Under the pieces are notes generated by a model. The model was not told the origin of the DNA. It ran no database searches and saw nothing but the letters and a program-made list of their open reading frames with translations. A stretch of DNA of 64,000 bases from Atopobiaceae bacterium (GTDB lineage: Bacteria > Actinomycetota > Coriobacteriia > Coriobacteriales > Atopobiaceae), in the NCBI GenBank assembly GCA_017533825.1, contig JAFWIE010000033.1, forward strand, positions 1-64,000, given 5' to 3'. Both the position numbers and the translations under genes were made by a program. Shown in pieces: positions 36,892 through 44,899 of the stretch (position 1 is the first letter of the stretch; every line of letters begins with the position of its first letter).

Positions 36892-37152
36892 TCACTCGTC
36901 CAGCGCGCCGATTTTCCGGAGCTCCGCGACCGCATGCGCCACGTCCTGCTCGATCACACCGTCAGGCGCGTCAAAGCGCTTCCGCATGGCAGCCACGACA
37001 GCCTCCTCGGTGGTCTCCGTCCTCAGCAGCGCCACAATCGCGTCGAAAGTCTTATTGCCGCGAACCACGCCAACCCAACTCGCGTTGCCCGTAGGCACGA
37101 GAAACGACTCCGCACCTACGGAATGCGAGATGAAATCTTCTTTCAACTTCAT
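36892..37152 (-). CDS. PqqD-family protein (RiPP recognition element)
   Basis: An 86-residue protein with the PqqD fold pattern: MKLKEDFISHSVGAESFLVP, then a strand (SWVGVVRGNKTFDAIVALL), then helices TTEEAVVAAMRKRFDAP and DVAHAVAELRKIGAL. PqqD proteins bind the leader of a ribosomal peptide and hand it to a radical SAM or other modifying enzyme. I chose ATG 37152, giving the usual family length and with GGTGG upstream; a longer frame begins at 37200. No modifying enzyme is adjacent. The amber-broken Nif11-type precursor and a leader-like peptide lie within 3 kb, so this may be left from a peptide locus. Confidence 0.75.
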   Translation of the reverse strand: MKLKEDFISHSVGAESFLVPTGNASWVGVVRGNKTFDAIVALLRTETTEEAVVAAMRKRFDAPDGVIEQDVAHAVAELRKIGALDE

Positions 37153-37226
37153 GCCTGCCACCTTGCTTGCGCCGTCACATGCGGCCCTGTATTCTACCAA
37201 AGTTCCTACGGGGCATCCTGAGGGCG

Positions 37227-39092
37227 CTATTCCGGCGCGACGACGATGAGGTCGTCGTTGGGGCCGAAGGTCACAGCCGCTTTGCTCCTGGGATTCACGC
37301 AGACCTCGAACGCACCCTCTTCGTCAAAGCGCTTATAGCCAATGGCGATCTCGCCGTAGCGGGCCGCCGACGCCCCCAGCGTGTAGAAGTCCACCGCACG
37401 GTCCACCTGCACGTAGCGCGTGATGGGCTTCATGTAGACGGAGGAGCCACCGTCCGAGAGTAGGTCGTTGAGAATCGCCTTCTTGTGCCGCTCCTCTGCG
37501 ACCTGCACCATCATCTTCGCCGTGATGCGCCCGCTCACCACAAAGTCTGTGGCACGCATCATCTGGGCCAACTGCTGGTTACGTGTGCTGTTCATCTCCA
37601 CGATGAGCGGCACGTCGGAACCGATCTCGTCCGCGATGTCGTTGAGCTGGAGCTGCAACATGAGCGTGCGTGCGTCCGCCTCCTCGTCATCCAGCTCCGG
37701 ATCAGAGAGGAGCATGATAGCGGTGGGATCTTCGGCGACCAACGCTTCAAGCACATTCCGCTTGTGAATCTTGCACTCGCGCACCTCGACGGCCAGGCCC
37801 TTGAGCTCGGCCTCGTCGGGCAGCGAGATGTCCTCGGCCTTGCCAGGCTCGATGGCGATGGTCACCTTCGAACCCGGCGCGCACGCCGCACCTTCCTCGA
37901 TCAGGATCTGCTTGAGCATGTCGCTGTAACCGAGCGCCAGCAGTTGCTGTGGCTCTTCGCGCACGTCGGGCTCGCGCTGGAATCGCTCCACGTCCGGCGT
38001 GGCCGCGGCCTTCAGCGTGATGGGGTCGTCGTCATGTGCCACGAGAATCAGCTCGTCATCGTCCCGCACCACCTCGGAGGCGTCGGGATTGAGCATCGGC
38101 TCGCCGCCACGCACCATGCCGATGGCCGTCGAGCTGGGCATGCGCAGGTTGAGCTCGCCCAGCGAAAGGCCCGCAGACCCCGCCACGCGCTCGACGTAGA
38201 TCTCGTTCCCCTTGAAGCTCAGCAGCTCGGCAAGGATGTCGGACATGCCAGGATGACGTGCGCTCTGGACCATCAGTCGGGCGATGGTCTTGTGGAAGTT
38301 GAGAACCTCGGCAACTTCGCCGCCCGCGATGGCCGCTGGGTGCAACACGTCGCGGTCGCGGATGACGGCGGTCATGTAGGCATCGCGGTTGCCCTGCTCC
38401 TCGAGGAGACTCCTGCACGCGAGGATGGTCTTGACCGTCATGAAGTCGTCCTCGAGGTTGATGATGATGGACTTGCAGGTGTCGAGCGCGCACCGCTCCA
38501 GGCTCTTCGTGCTGTCGGGACGGCCGCTTCGGCAGATGACACGCGTGCCGTGCAAATCCGAGACGCGGTCACGGATGACGTCCTCCATGTCGGTCTTGTC
38601 ATGCTCGGCCATCACCACGATCACGGCGTCACGCTGGTTCTCGTTGGCGAGGGCAAGCTCCTCGATGATGTTCGTGACGTTCTCGTCGAAGCCGATGATC
38701 ACCACGTGGTTCTTTTCGATTACCGTGGAGCGGCCTTCTTGGAGATTCGCAATCTTGTCCTTGATGGCGTTGGAAATGGTGCCGATGAGGAAGCTGGTGA
38801 TGAAGATGCCCACGAGCGTGACGATCGTCATGACCGCAAGATAGGCGATGGTGCCCTCCTCCTTGGCCAAAACGCCCGTGTTGAGGGCGTGCATGAGGGT
38901 GAACCAGATGGAGCCTCCTGCAGACTCGGCGCCCGTGCCGTCAGGGCCGCCGAGCAAGACCGCCAAAAGGCCACCTACCACGGCGACCACCGCCGTGATC
39001 ACGCCGAGGAGCAACAGGAGCGATGCCGTGCCTCTCGACATGAGATTATCGAACCAGTAGCGAATCCTTTGTCCCCTCGTCGTCTTGCGCAT
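37227..39092 (-). CDS. CASTOR/POLLUX-type ion channel with TrkA-N domains
   Basis: A 621-residue membrane protein. Two or three helices span about 20-115 (SLLLLLGVITAVVAVVGGLL, then YLAVMTIVTLVGIFITSFL) with a pore-like loop between (FTLMHALNTGVLAKE). A Rossmann-type regulatory part follows (HVVIIGFDENVTNIIEELAL), with acidic ligand positions and a second similar half (LALGYSDMLKQILIEEG). This is the pattern of the CASTOR/POLLUX-like bacterial channel family (DUF1012), related to K+ channels gated by RCK domains. Start ATG 39092 has GAGAGG upstream. The leader carries a long hairpin. Ion specificity is not shown. Confidence 0.8.
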   Translation of the reverse strand: MRKTTRGQRIRYWFDNLMSRGTASLLLLLGVITAVVAVVGGLLAVLLGGPDGTGAESAGGSIWFTLMHALNTGVLAKEEGTIAYLAVMTIVTLVGIFITSFLIGTISNAIKDKIANLQEGRSTVIEKNHVVIIGFDENVTNIIEELALANENQRDAVIVVMAEHDKTDMEDVIRDRVSDLHGTRVICRSGRPDSTKSLERCALDTCKSIIINLEDDFMTVKTILACRSLLEEQGNRDAYMTAVIRDRDVLHPAAIAGGEVAEVLNFHKTIARLMVQSARHPGMSDILAELLSFKGNEIYVERVAGSAGLSLGELNLRMPSSTAIGMVRGGEPMLNPDASEVVRDDDELILVAHDDDPITLKAAATPDVERFQREPDVREEPQQLLALGYSDMLKQILIEEGAACAPGSKVTIAIEPGKAEDISLPDEAELKGLAVEVRECKIHKRNVLEALVAEDPTAIMLLSDPELDDEEADARTLMLQLQLNDIADEIGSDVPLIVEMNSTRNQQLAQMMRATDFVVSGRITAKMMVQVAEERHKKAILNDLLSDGGSSVYMKPITRYVQVDRAVDFYTLGASAARYGEIAIGYKRFDEEGAFEVCVNPRSKAAVTFGPNDDLIVVAPE

Positions 39093-39118
39093 GTCCTCTC
39101 GTCTCCCTTCGTAACGAA

Positions 39119-39160
39119 GAGACCCGGAGCCCAACCGTCAACGGCTGGGCTCCGGGTCTC
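39119..39160 (-). promoter_or_regulatory. Strong hairpin in the channel gene leader
   Basis: Perfect 15-bp stem GAGACCCGGAGCCCA/TGGGCTCCGGGTCTC with a 12-base loop, ending 27 bases before the start codon on the transcript. It may be an attenuator or the expression platform of a riboswitch. About 70 bases upstream on the minus strand is GGGGGAGTAGTGGC, whose GGGGAGTAG resembles the conserved loop of yybP-ykoY manganese riboswitches, but the rest could not be matched. Confidence 0.5.
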
Positions 39161-39806
39161 GTTGTTAAAGGACCGCCAGGCGCTCTTTGCACCTTGCTGT
39201 TGGCTTCTCCACATACCAAGGCATGCCACTACTCCCCCGAAGCGCTTGTCGTAACCCTAATTTGTAATGTAGGCGCTGTAAAGAAAGCTTCGGCGAGCGC
39301 GGCAGGTAAGTACCCTAGAGTGATAGTGCCGGGCAGGGACGCCGGAAGGTGGACCTTTCCTCAGACGCGCGACGGAAAGCCACACTCGTGGGGTCGAAAC
39401 TTGCCGGTTTTCTGCCGTTTACGGTAGTTTTCTCGGCTTGCAAAAGGCGAGGTCTCATGAACACCCCATCTGACCTGCGCAAACGCGAGGCACGATACCG
39501 TCCATACGGCAATTCTTGCCTCAAAATCTACCGACATTTCGGTATTTCCGGCAAGTTTCGCCTCTCCGAGCGTGGCTCTCGCGCGCAAAGCCGGACGGTG
39601 TCTAGGGAGTAGCAGAGGAGGGTCCTGCGACGAGCCGGTTGCTGTGGGCGTCGCCTTTGCCAGCCTCGTCACGCGCCGGCACCTCGAGGGCGAATGAGCC
39701 GGAACAAGGTTTTTCGAAATTCTTGGGACGCGATCTTCTCCTCCGCGAAGTACTAGGCAGAAGACAGAGGCGCAATGCCCACGATACAAAATCGAAGGAG
39801 AAGATT
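39161..39806. other. Intergenic region with interspersed repeat
   Basis: No confident gene. It holds the leader of the channel gene, an interspersed repeat (39451-39491 and weaker similarity around it) shared with 50655-50695, and the ribosome site GAAGGAG for the peptide at 39807. An 87-codon frame through the repeat seems fortuitous. Confidence 0.4.
39451..39491 (+). repeat. Interspersed repeat copy A
   Basis: The core TGACCTGCGCAAACGCGAGGC, preceded by GGTCT and ACACCCC, matches the complement of 50655-50695 at about 34 of 41 positions. Looser similarity extends on both sides (an upstream GGTAG...TCTCG). Both copies are intergenic. Confidence 0.6.
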
Positions 39807-40121
39807 ATGACCACAGCAACGAACGTCACCATCAACAACGCCGCCGAGCTCGACCTCGACACGCTTGATGCAGTCGCAGGCAGCAGCATCCGCGAGACCA
39901 GCGAAGACATCGATGCGCTCCGTAGAGCCGGATACCTAAACGAGGAGTTCGGCTGCCTGCTCTTCCATTGGAAAAGCGCCTCTGCCAAGGTCGACGAAGC
40001 CTGGGCCCGCGCAGGCGTGCACTGCTACACTAGGCCCAACGACGACAATACCTACGCCATCAACGGCAAACAAGTATCCCGCGAAAAAGCGCTGCAATAC
40101 CTGAGGACTGGCGAGGTGTAA
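39807..40121 (+). CDS. Leader-like peptide, possible RiPP/bacteriocin precursor
   Basis: A 104-residue protein with a strong ribosome site (GAAGGAG, 39793-39799). The N-terminus MTTATNVTINNAAELDLDTL, DAVAGSS resembles leaders that end in ELDxVxGG, though the second Gly is Ser here. The remaining roughly 75 residues are soluble and mixed, with Cys at about 50 and 72 and a Trp/His pair (LLFHWKS). No helix spans a membrane. It may be a precursor related to the PqqD-like protein 2.7 kb away, or an unrelated small protein with a chance leader-like start. Family not recognised. Confidence 0.5.
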   Translation: MTTATNVTINNAAELDLDTLDAVAGSSIRETSEDIDALRRAGYLNEEFGCLLFHWKSASAKVDEAWARAGVHCYTRPNDDNTYAINGKQVSREKALQYLRTGEV

Positions 40122-40551
40122 GGCAGGCCCAAGGCGGCCGTTCTCGGCATCAAACCGATTCAATGCATCGCGCTCGATGAGTCAAATGACCCCGCTCCTC
40201 AACTCACTGGCTCGCCCTGACGAAATATCATTTACGTAAGATATCGACACCAAGGAACGGGGAGGCTTTGAGGCTCGTTCCAATTGGGGGCAGCCCCTTG
40301 GTGGGCCACATCGCCGAACGGCCCACCCCGCTCGGGCCGGACCGGGGGCGCTAGCGTTCCCTCCGGCCTGCGAGTTTGCGCGTCCTAGAGTCAAAGGCGA
40401 CACCTCTGCAGCGAGTTGAGCAGGCTGAAAAGCGACGTGGGCGGCTGAGGAAATGGGGCTTGCCCTCATGCACGAGCTTGTACACGCAGGCGGTACGGTA
40501 GACGTGACGACGGGAGTGCCTATCGTCCTGGGCAGCGGTGAGGTGACCTTC
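40122..40551. other. Intergenic region with decayed promoter copy
   Basis: No gene seen. Positions 40226-40276 are a copy of the promoter and start of the fumarate reductase cytochrome gene. A GC-rich stretch with self-complementary GGGGGC/GCCCC segments follows (about 40290-40360). Confidence 0.45.
40226..40276 (+). repeat. Copy of the fumarate reductase promoter/start region
   Basis: 45 of 51 bases match 44858-44908, including TATCATTTACGTA, CCAAGGAACGGGG and CTTTGAGGCTC, that is promoter, ribosome site and the TTG start with two codons. Similarity stops there. It is probably a duplication remnant. Confidence 0.7.
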
Positions 40552-41223
40552 CTAATTCAACTCGCTAATTGGCCTGCCAAAGAGCTCCTTAATCGCAACG
40601 TCCATCCATGACCTTGGCTTCTCGATGCGTGTAAAGTCATCCAAGAGGTAGTTGCTACCACTTTGCCAGTATTCCTCATCTGGCATCTTCACGCGATTGA
40701 CGTACGGTTTCCCACGAAGCTCTTCATCGGCCTCGTCTGGCCCAAAGCCCAGAACGGCAAATTGCTTCGGTCTGTCACCCTCCCAACCCCAGATGGTCAT
40801 GCCAACCTCGACTTGTTCGATGGGAATCACCGTGCTGTCGATGTATGCACCAAGCTGCTCTCGAACGGGCATGTGCTCATCAATCTCGTGGAGCTTCCCG
40901 CGCATGTCGAAGTCATCGGGAAGTGGCTCATATTTCTTGCCGCCCTGCTCGATGATTCTCCATCCTTCGATGACGTAATCCCCGTTGTCCATCGCGAGGG
41001 GCAGTTTGTCGTACGCAAACACGCCGATGGAGAGTCGGCCACCCATGTGATTCCCAAACACTTGGCTCAGCCGCGCCCAGCCATAGCCATCCTCCTCCGG
41101 AGGACGATATCCACGCATTCCGCAGTAGGTAACGACAGGTTCCACCTCTTCCCTACCGCCAAACCAGTGTACGTAGACCCCCAGATCCTTCTTCTTGGTA
41201 ACAATCGTAGCCCTGTTGCCCAT
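40552..41223 (-). CDS. Hypothetical protein, 223 residues
   Basis: A soluble protein beginning MGNRATIVTKKKDLGVYVHW, with no signal peptide or membrane helix. Conserved-looking parts are WFGGREEVEPVVTYCGMRGY, GWARLSQVFGNHMGG, and WGWEGDRPKQFAVLGFGPDE. Aromatic and Gly-rich content suggests a folded enzyme-like or structural protein. I recall similar starts in uncharacterised phage- and plasmid-associated proteins, but cannot name a family. It is transcribed in the same direction as the RNA ligase 42 bases upstream, so the two may be an operon. Confidence 0.65.
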   Translation of the reverse strand: MGNRATIVTKKKDLGVYVHWFGGREEVEPVVTYCGMRGYRPPEEDGYGWARLSQVFGNHMGGRLSIGVFAYDKLPLAMDNGDYVIEGWRIIEQGGKKYEPLPDDFDMRGKLHEIDEHMPVREQLGAYIDSTVIPIEQVEVGMTIWGWEGDRPKQFAVLGFGPDEADEELRGKPYVNRVKMPDEEYWQSGSNYLLDDFTRIEKPRSWMDVAIKELFGRPISELN

Positions 41224-41265
41224 AACGCATCCCTCTGCACTTGTCTACCAATCCAGCGTTGCGTG

Positions 41266-42300
41266 CTAGCCTTTCTTCGCCCGTTTGACGAGATAGTCGT
41301 TGTTGATTACCTTCATGGAGAGACTCGCCCCTATCGTTCGTGAATAGACAGGTACTTGCGGACGAATGACGATGCCCTCCTTCGTGCGGCCATTAGCGTA
41401 AAGACCCCGAGCACGCTCCAGCAGCGCATCGACACTGCGATACGGGAGGTCCTCCCCACGTTCCTCAATGGGCACCATGGCGAGGCCCATCCTCTCGCAG
41501 AGCTCAACGGTTCTATCCAAACCGAGTCGCTCCTCGCGACTGGCGTCGCGCACGGTAAAGACGTACCATTCTGGCCGCTTGAGCGTGAGAGGGTTGCCTT
41601 GGATTCCTGCAGCGCAGAACTCCCCCTGAAGGACGATGTCGTCAATCCTTGCAGCAACGAGCCGCTCCTCGATCTGATGCTCGTGGGCCCACTTCCAGAA
41701 CGAACACCTCCCGTCATCTGCAAGCTCGTAGTTGTGTCCACAGATGCCGAAACGGCCGCCTACGCGATATATGGTCACACTCGTCCCGTCCATCTTGGTG
41801 GTGATGTAGTACGGGAGGCCCTTGAACTCCTCGATAAGTCCCGGCTCGGCTTGGATGCGCGTCTCGTCAGTCTTGGGCACCCAATCGGGAAGCGTCCCGA
41901 TGATGGTTCCCCCACTCGTGGCTCGTTGGCTGATCTCCCACTTACGCACGCCCAAAAGCTCGGTAACGTCATCCCCAACCTTCCAGTCCCCTGTGGGCAG
42001 CATTGAGAGAGGCAACGCAAGACCTTGTGATATCTGCCCCCGAAATCGTTGCGTACGCAGGCGATATCCGTCCCCCAACAGCTCGTTGTGCTTGAAGCAC
42101 GTTGGACCGAGAAAGGCGAATCGCTCATCCACTGGCAAGAAGGAGTCAATCTCGAAGTATACGCACAGGTCGCCGACTCGAAACTCACCCTTCTTTGCGA
42201 CGCACCGCCATCCGAGCACACCGATGCACTCAATCCGATCCGCGCCCTCGATGGGCGACACGTCATGTACGTACTGGACTGATGCAAGCTTCCTCACCAC
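41266..42300 (-). CDS. RNA ligase, DRB0094/Rnl5-like
   Basis: A 344-residue protein. The start is taken as GTG 42300 after AGAGGAAGGAGATT, giving VVRKLASVQYVHDVSPI, the usual beginning of this family. An N-terminal OB-like domain (about 1-120: CVYFEIDSFLP) precedes the nucleotidyltransferase domain with YYITTKMDGTSVT, whose Lys is the likely adenylated residue. HNYEL, VLQGEFCA, WYVFTVRD and KEGIVIRP look like the following nucleotidyl-transferase motifs. Such enzymes seal nicked RNA. A role in repair of tRNA or mRNA is possible, but none is known here. It is placed upstream of a 223-residue protein. Confidence 0.8.
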   Translation of the reverse strand: MVRKLASVQYVHDVSPIEGADRIECIGVLGWRCVAKKGEFRVGDLCVYFEIDSFLPVDERFAFLGPTCFKHNELLGDGYRLRTQRFRGQISQGLALPLSMLPTGDWKVGDDVTELLGVRKWEISQRATSGGTIIGTLPDWVPKTDETRIQAEPGLIEEFKGLPYYITTKMDGTSVTIYRVGGRFGICGHNYELADDGRCSFWKWAHEHQIEERLVAARIDDIVLQGEFCAAGIQGNPLTLKRPEWYVFTVRDASREERLGLDRTVELCERMGLAMVPIEERGEDLPYRSVDALLERARGLYANGRTKEGIVIRPQVPVYSRTIGASLSMKVINNDYLVKRAKKG

Positions 42301-42497
42301 AATCTCCTTCCTCTTCTTCTCTGTGTGTAGTATCATACGCGTAAAGAGTAAATTGTAAAGGGTAAAGTTCAAGAATCTGCCCTCGGAAGAGCACGCGTTT
42401 TGGAAGGCGGCTGATAGAATGCTTTGTGGAATGCTTTGTGTCACAGTTTTCTCAGTTATTACGGTTTTCTTAGTTTTCTCGTCAATGGGAGAGCACT

Positions 42498-42800
42498 ATG
42501 AATACGGCAGGCAGTATACGGAGGGCCAAGATCTCCTCCCAAATGCAGGTGCGCATCCCACGCGACCTGTACGAACGATACGGCTTCGGCAACGAGGCAG
42601 AGGTAGTCGCTACTGCCACGGGCGTGGAGTTCCGACCCGTGAAGACGGAAAGCGAGCGCTGCGCCGACCTACTCGAGCAGCTCGTGGGCCAGGGCCTCTC
42701 GGGCGAGGAACTCGTACGACGCTTTCGGAGAGAGTCCACACAGCAAGGCACCGACGTTGAGTATCAGTCCACCGCTGGGGATGGCGTACCCACTAGCTAG
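42498..42800 (+). CDS. AbrB/MazE-like DNA-binding protein
   Basis: A 100-residue protein with an N-terminal SpoVT-AbrB swapped-hairpin pattern (SSQMQVRIPRDLYERYGF, GNEAEVVATATGVEFRPV, residues of about 12-50), and a charged C-terminal helix (LLEQLVGQGLSGEELVRRFR) like those through which antitoxins hold toxins. GGGAGAGC precedes ATG 42498. No toxin gene follows; the next gene is an AlbA_2 regulator after 170 bases. It may be an orphan antitoxin or a plain regulator. Confidence 0.65.
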   Translation: MNTAGSIRRAKISSQMQVRIPRDLYERYGFGNEAEVVATATGVEFRPVKTESERCADLLEQLVGQGLSGEELVRRFRRESTQQGTDVEYQSTAGDGVPTS

Positions 42801-42835
42801 GAGCTTGCGCTCGCGTGCGGGAGCGTAACCGAACG

Positions 42836-42919
42836 GTTCAGTGAAAGTTGAGTGAGCAAGGGTAAGTGTCAGTGAACAAAACAGAAGTGTGAGTCATTGT
42901 TCACTGAACTTTTAGTGAG
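42836..42919 (+). repeat. 84-base direct repeat, upstream copy
   Basis: 83 of 84 bases match 44678-44761. It contains GTTCAGTGAAAGTT, GTCAGTGAACA and the palindrome GTTCACTGAAC, that is three operator-like sites. Confidence 0.85.
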
Positions 42920-42974
42920 AGACTTGTATCATTGATTGAGGAGTTGTCACAAAACGAAAACTGGGGGGCATCCG

Positions 42975-44693
42975 ATGCGAGACCAAGACCTCGTACCAAT
43001 CGTTGAGAAGCTGCGCTCACAGCATACGGATGACGAATATGTCGAGGTCAAGGCATGCGCTCAGGAGATCTCTAAGGCAGTCTGGGATACAGTGAGCGCG
43101 TTCGCAAACACCAATGGAGGACTCATCCTGCTCGGCATCGATGAGAAGGACGACTTCAAACCTGTAAGGCACTTCGCGATCGACAAGGTGCTCGACCAAT
43201 TCGTAACCGGCATGGGAGACGGTGATCCGTATGGGGCACGTATCGCCCAGCCACCCGCATATCATCCGCACAGGCTGACCTTCGAGGGGTCACCGGTGCT
43301 CGCAATCGAGGTCGAGGAGCTGGGAGCTGACAAGAAGCCTTGCTTTATCACCGGAAGAGGTGTCGTGGGCGGAAGCTACAAACGCGTCGACGACAAGGAC
43401 GTCAGGCTTTCGCCAACAGAGGTTTATGCCCTAACGAGCTACTTCACTCCCTCGCACGCGGACAGACGAATCGTCGAGTCGGCAACCATCGCAGACCTGT
43501 CCCCTGAGTTCGTGAACGGCATTATCGAGCACGCAAAAAACTCAAGGGCACTGCGAGGAACAAAGACTAGGGAAGAGAAGATGTCTCGTCTCAACATCGT
43601 CAATGACGCCGGCGGAGTCAGTCTGGCGGGATTGCTCGTGTGTGGCAACTACCCGCAACAGTACTTCCCCAAACTTGTCATTGATGTAGCGGTCCATCCA
43701 GGCATCCAAAAGTCCGACCCGGCTTCAACCACACGATTCCTTGACCGCGAGATTTGCGAAGGTTCCATCGGCGAGGTAATCGATACCGCCTATCGCGCAA
43801 TCGTGCGTAACCTCAGAACATACTCCATCGTAAAGGAAGCGGGACGCACTGACCGTCTCGAAATCCCCGAAGAGGTAATACGTGAGGCACTTGCAAATGC
43901 CGTCGTCCATCGCGAATACGGGGAATACTTCGAAGGCCAAGCGGTTTCGGTCGACGTCTACCCGGACCGAATCGAGATAATCAATCCCGGAGGACTCTGG
44001 GGTGGCAAGACGAAGGAAAACATTGGTGACGGCACGTCCGCATGCCGCAATGCGTCGCTCATGAAGCTCATGTCAATGCTTCCGTTACCCGGAGGAGATG
44101 GCGTCCCCGTCGAGGGCAACGGAAGCGGCGTCCCCCTCATGAGAAGCGCGATGACCTCGCGGGCGCTCGCAGAACCTGAGTTCGACCCTCGCATTGACAG
44201 CTTCAGGCTTGTACTCGGCAGGGGCGGCACCGAGATTGCCGAAAACCAGCAGTGGCTTACACGCGCTGTCACCCATGACCTCGGAGCGCATGAGCGGGCG
44301 ATAGCCGTGATGCTTCATCGAGAGGGCAATGCAACCGTGGCGGACGTTCGTTCCCAGCTCGGAATTGACTCGGATGAGATACGAAGCGCATTCAAGGCCC
44401 TCGTCAGCGAGGGTGTCCTGAAATGGGCGGGCAAGGACGAGGTGAAGCTCGTCACAACGCCCAGATGGTCTCGCGAGGAATGGCACAAGAACATCCTCGC
44501 CATACTCGATCCGACCGAGCCTATGGGCATTCACGACATCGCGACAGCGTTGGGCAAACGTCCCGAGAGCACTAGGCGATATGTGAGGCAACTTATCGAC
44601 AGCGGCAACGTCATAGCCACCGCTCCCCCCTCAAGCACGGATAGGAAATATCTGCTGAAGCACTCAACTTTGCCCTTGTTCAGTGAAAGTTGA
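42975..44693 (+). CDS. AlbA_2 (Schlafen-like) / ATPase transcriptional regulator
   Basis: A 572-residue protein. An N-terminal AlbA_2 domain (about 1-130: YVEVKACAQE, SAFANTNGGLILLGIDE, FKPV) precedes a central part and a GHKL-type ATPase-like domain (about 300-400: EEVIREALANAVVHREYGEY and IEIINPGGLWGG). Two winged-helix segments follow at the C-terminus (ATVADVRSQLGIDSDEIRSA, GIHDIATALGKRPESTRRYV). This is the HATPase_c_4/AlbA_2 family often annotated as putative DNA binding proteins. ATG 42975 follows GGGGGGC. It is bracketed by 84-base direct repeats with palindromes that could be its operators; the downstream copy includes the last codons (FSES). Confidence 0.8.
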   Translation: MRDQDLVPIVEKLRSQHTDDEYVEVKACAQEISKAVWDTVSAFANTNGGLILLGIDEKDDFKPVRHFAIDKVLDQFVTGMGDGDPYGARIAQPPAYHPHRLTFEGSPVLAIEVEELGADKKPCFITGRGVVGGSYKRVDDKDVRLSPTEVYALTSYFTPSHADRRIVESATIADLSPEFVNGIIEHAKNSRALRGTKTREEKMSRLNIVNDAGGVSLAGLLVCGNYPQQYFPKLVIDVAVHPGIQKSDPASTTRFLDREICEGSIGEVIDTAYRAIVRNLRTYSIVKEAGRTDRLEIPEEVIREALANAVVHREYGEYFEGQAVSVDVYPDRIEIINPGGLWGGKTKENIGDGTSACRNASLMKLMSMLPLPGGDGVPVEGNGSGVPLMRSAMTSRALAEPEFDPRIDSFRLVLGRGGTEIAENQQWLTRAVTHDLGAHERAIAVMLHREGNATVADVRSQLGIDSDEIRSAFKALVSEGVLKWAGKDEVKLVTTPRWSREEWHKNILAILDPTEPMGIHDIATALGKRPESTRRYVRQLIDSGNVIATAPPSSTDRKYLLKHSTLPLFSES

Positions 44694-44761
44694 GTGAGCA
44701 AGGGTAAGTGTCAGTGAACAAAGCAGAAGTGTGAGTCATTGTTCACTGAACTTTTAGTGAG
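44678..44761 (+). repeat. 84-base direct repeat, downstream copy
   Basis: This copy begins within the last codons of the AlbA_2 gene (GTTCAGTGAAAGTTGA holds its stop) and runs past it. It is identical to 42836-42919 except at one position. Confidence 0.85.
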
Positions 44762-44857
44762 GACTCGCAGAATATCCCTGTCCGTATCCATCCCCGGGCC
44801 CACGCACCTGGCCTTGGCCCCGGATTCCCCTCCGGCACTCTCCGTCACAGGATGCAC

Positions 44858-44899
44858 TATCATTTACGTACGATTTCGGCGCCAAGGAACGGGGGGACT
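44858..44899 (+). promoter_or_regulatory. Promoter/leader of fumarate reductase operon
   Basis: TATCATTTACGTACGATTTC lies upstream of the ribosome site GGGGGGA. Conservation with the copy at 40226-40276 (45 of 51) covers this region through the start codon and suggests it is a functional unit. Exact -35 and -10 boxes are uncertain. Confidence 0.4.

Noticed and set aside
39093-39240. Firm call of a yybP-ykoY manganese riboswitch
   Set aside because: Only one short loop-like motif was matched; the other conserved parts could not be aligned by eye.
37485-39254. 589-codon plus-strand frame opposite the channel gene
   Set aside because: It is the antisense shadow of the channel gene; composition is Val/His/Arg-rich with no domain.
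40226-40551. A second fumarate reductase cytochrome gene after the copied promoter
   Set aside because: Similarity ends after the start codon and the frame does not continue as a membrane protein.
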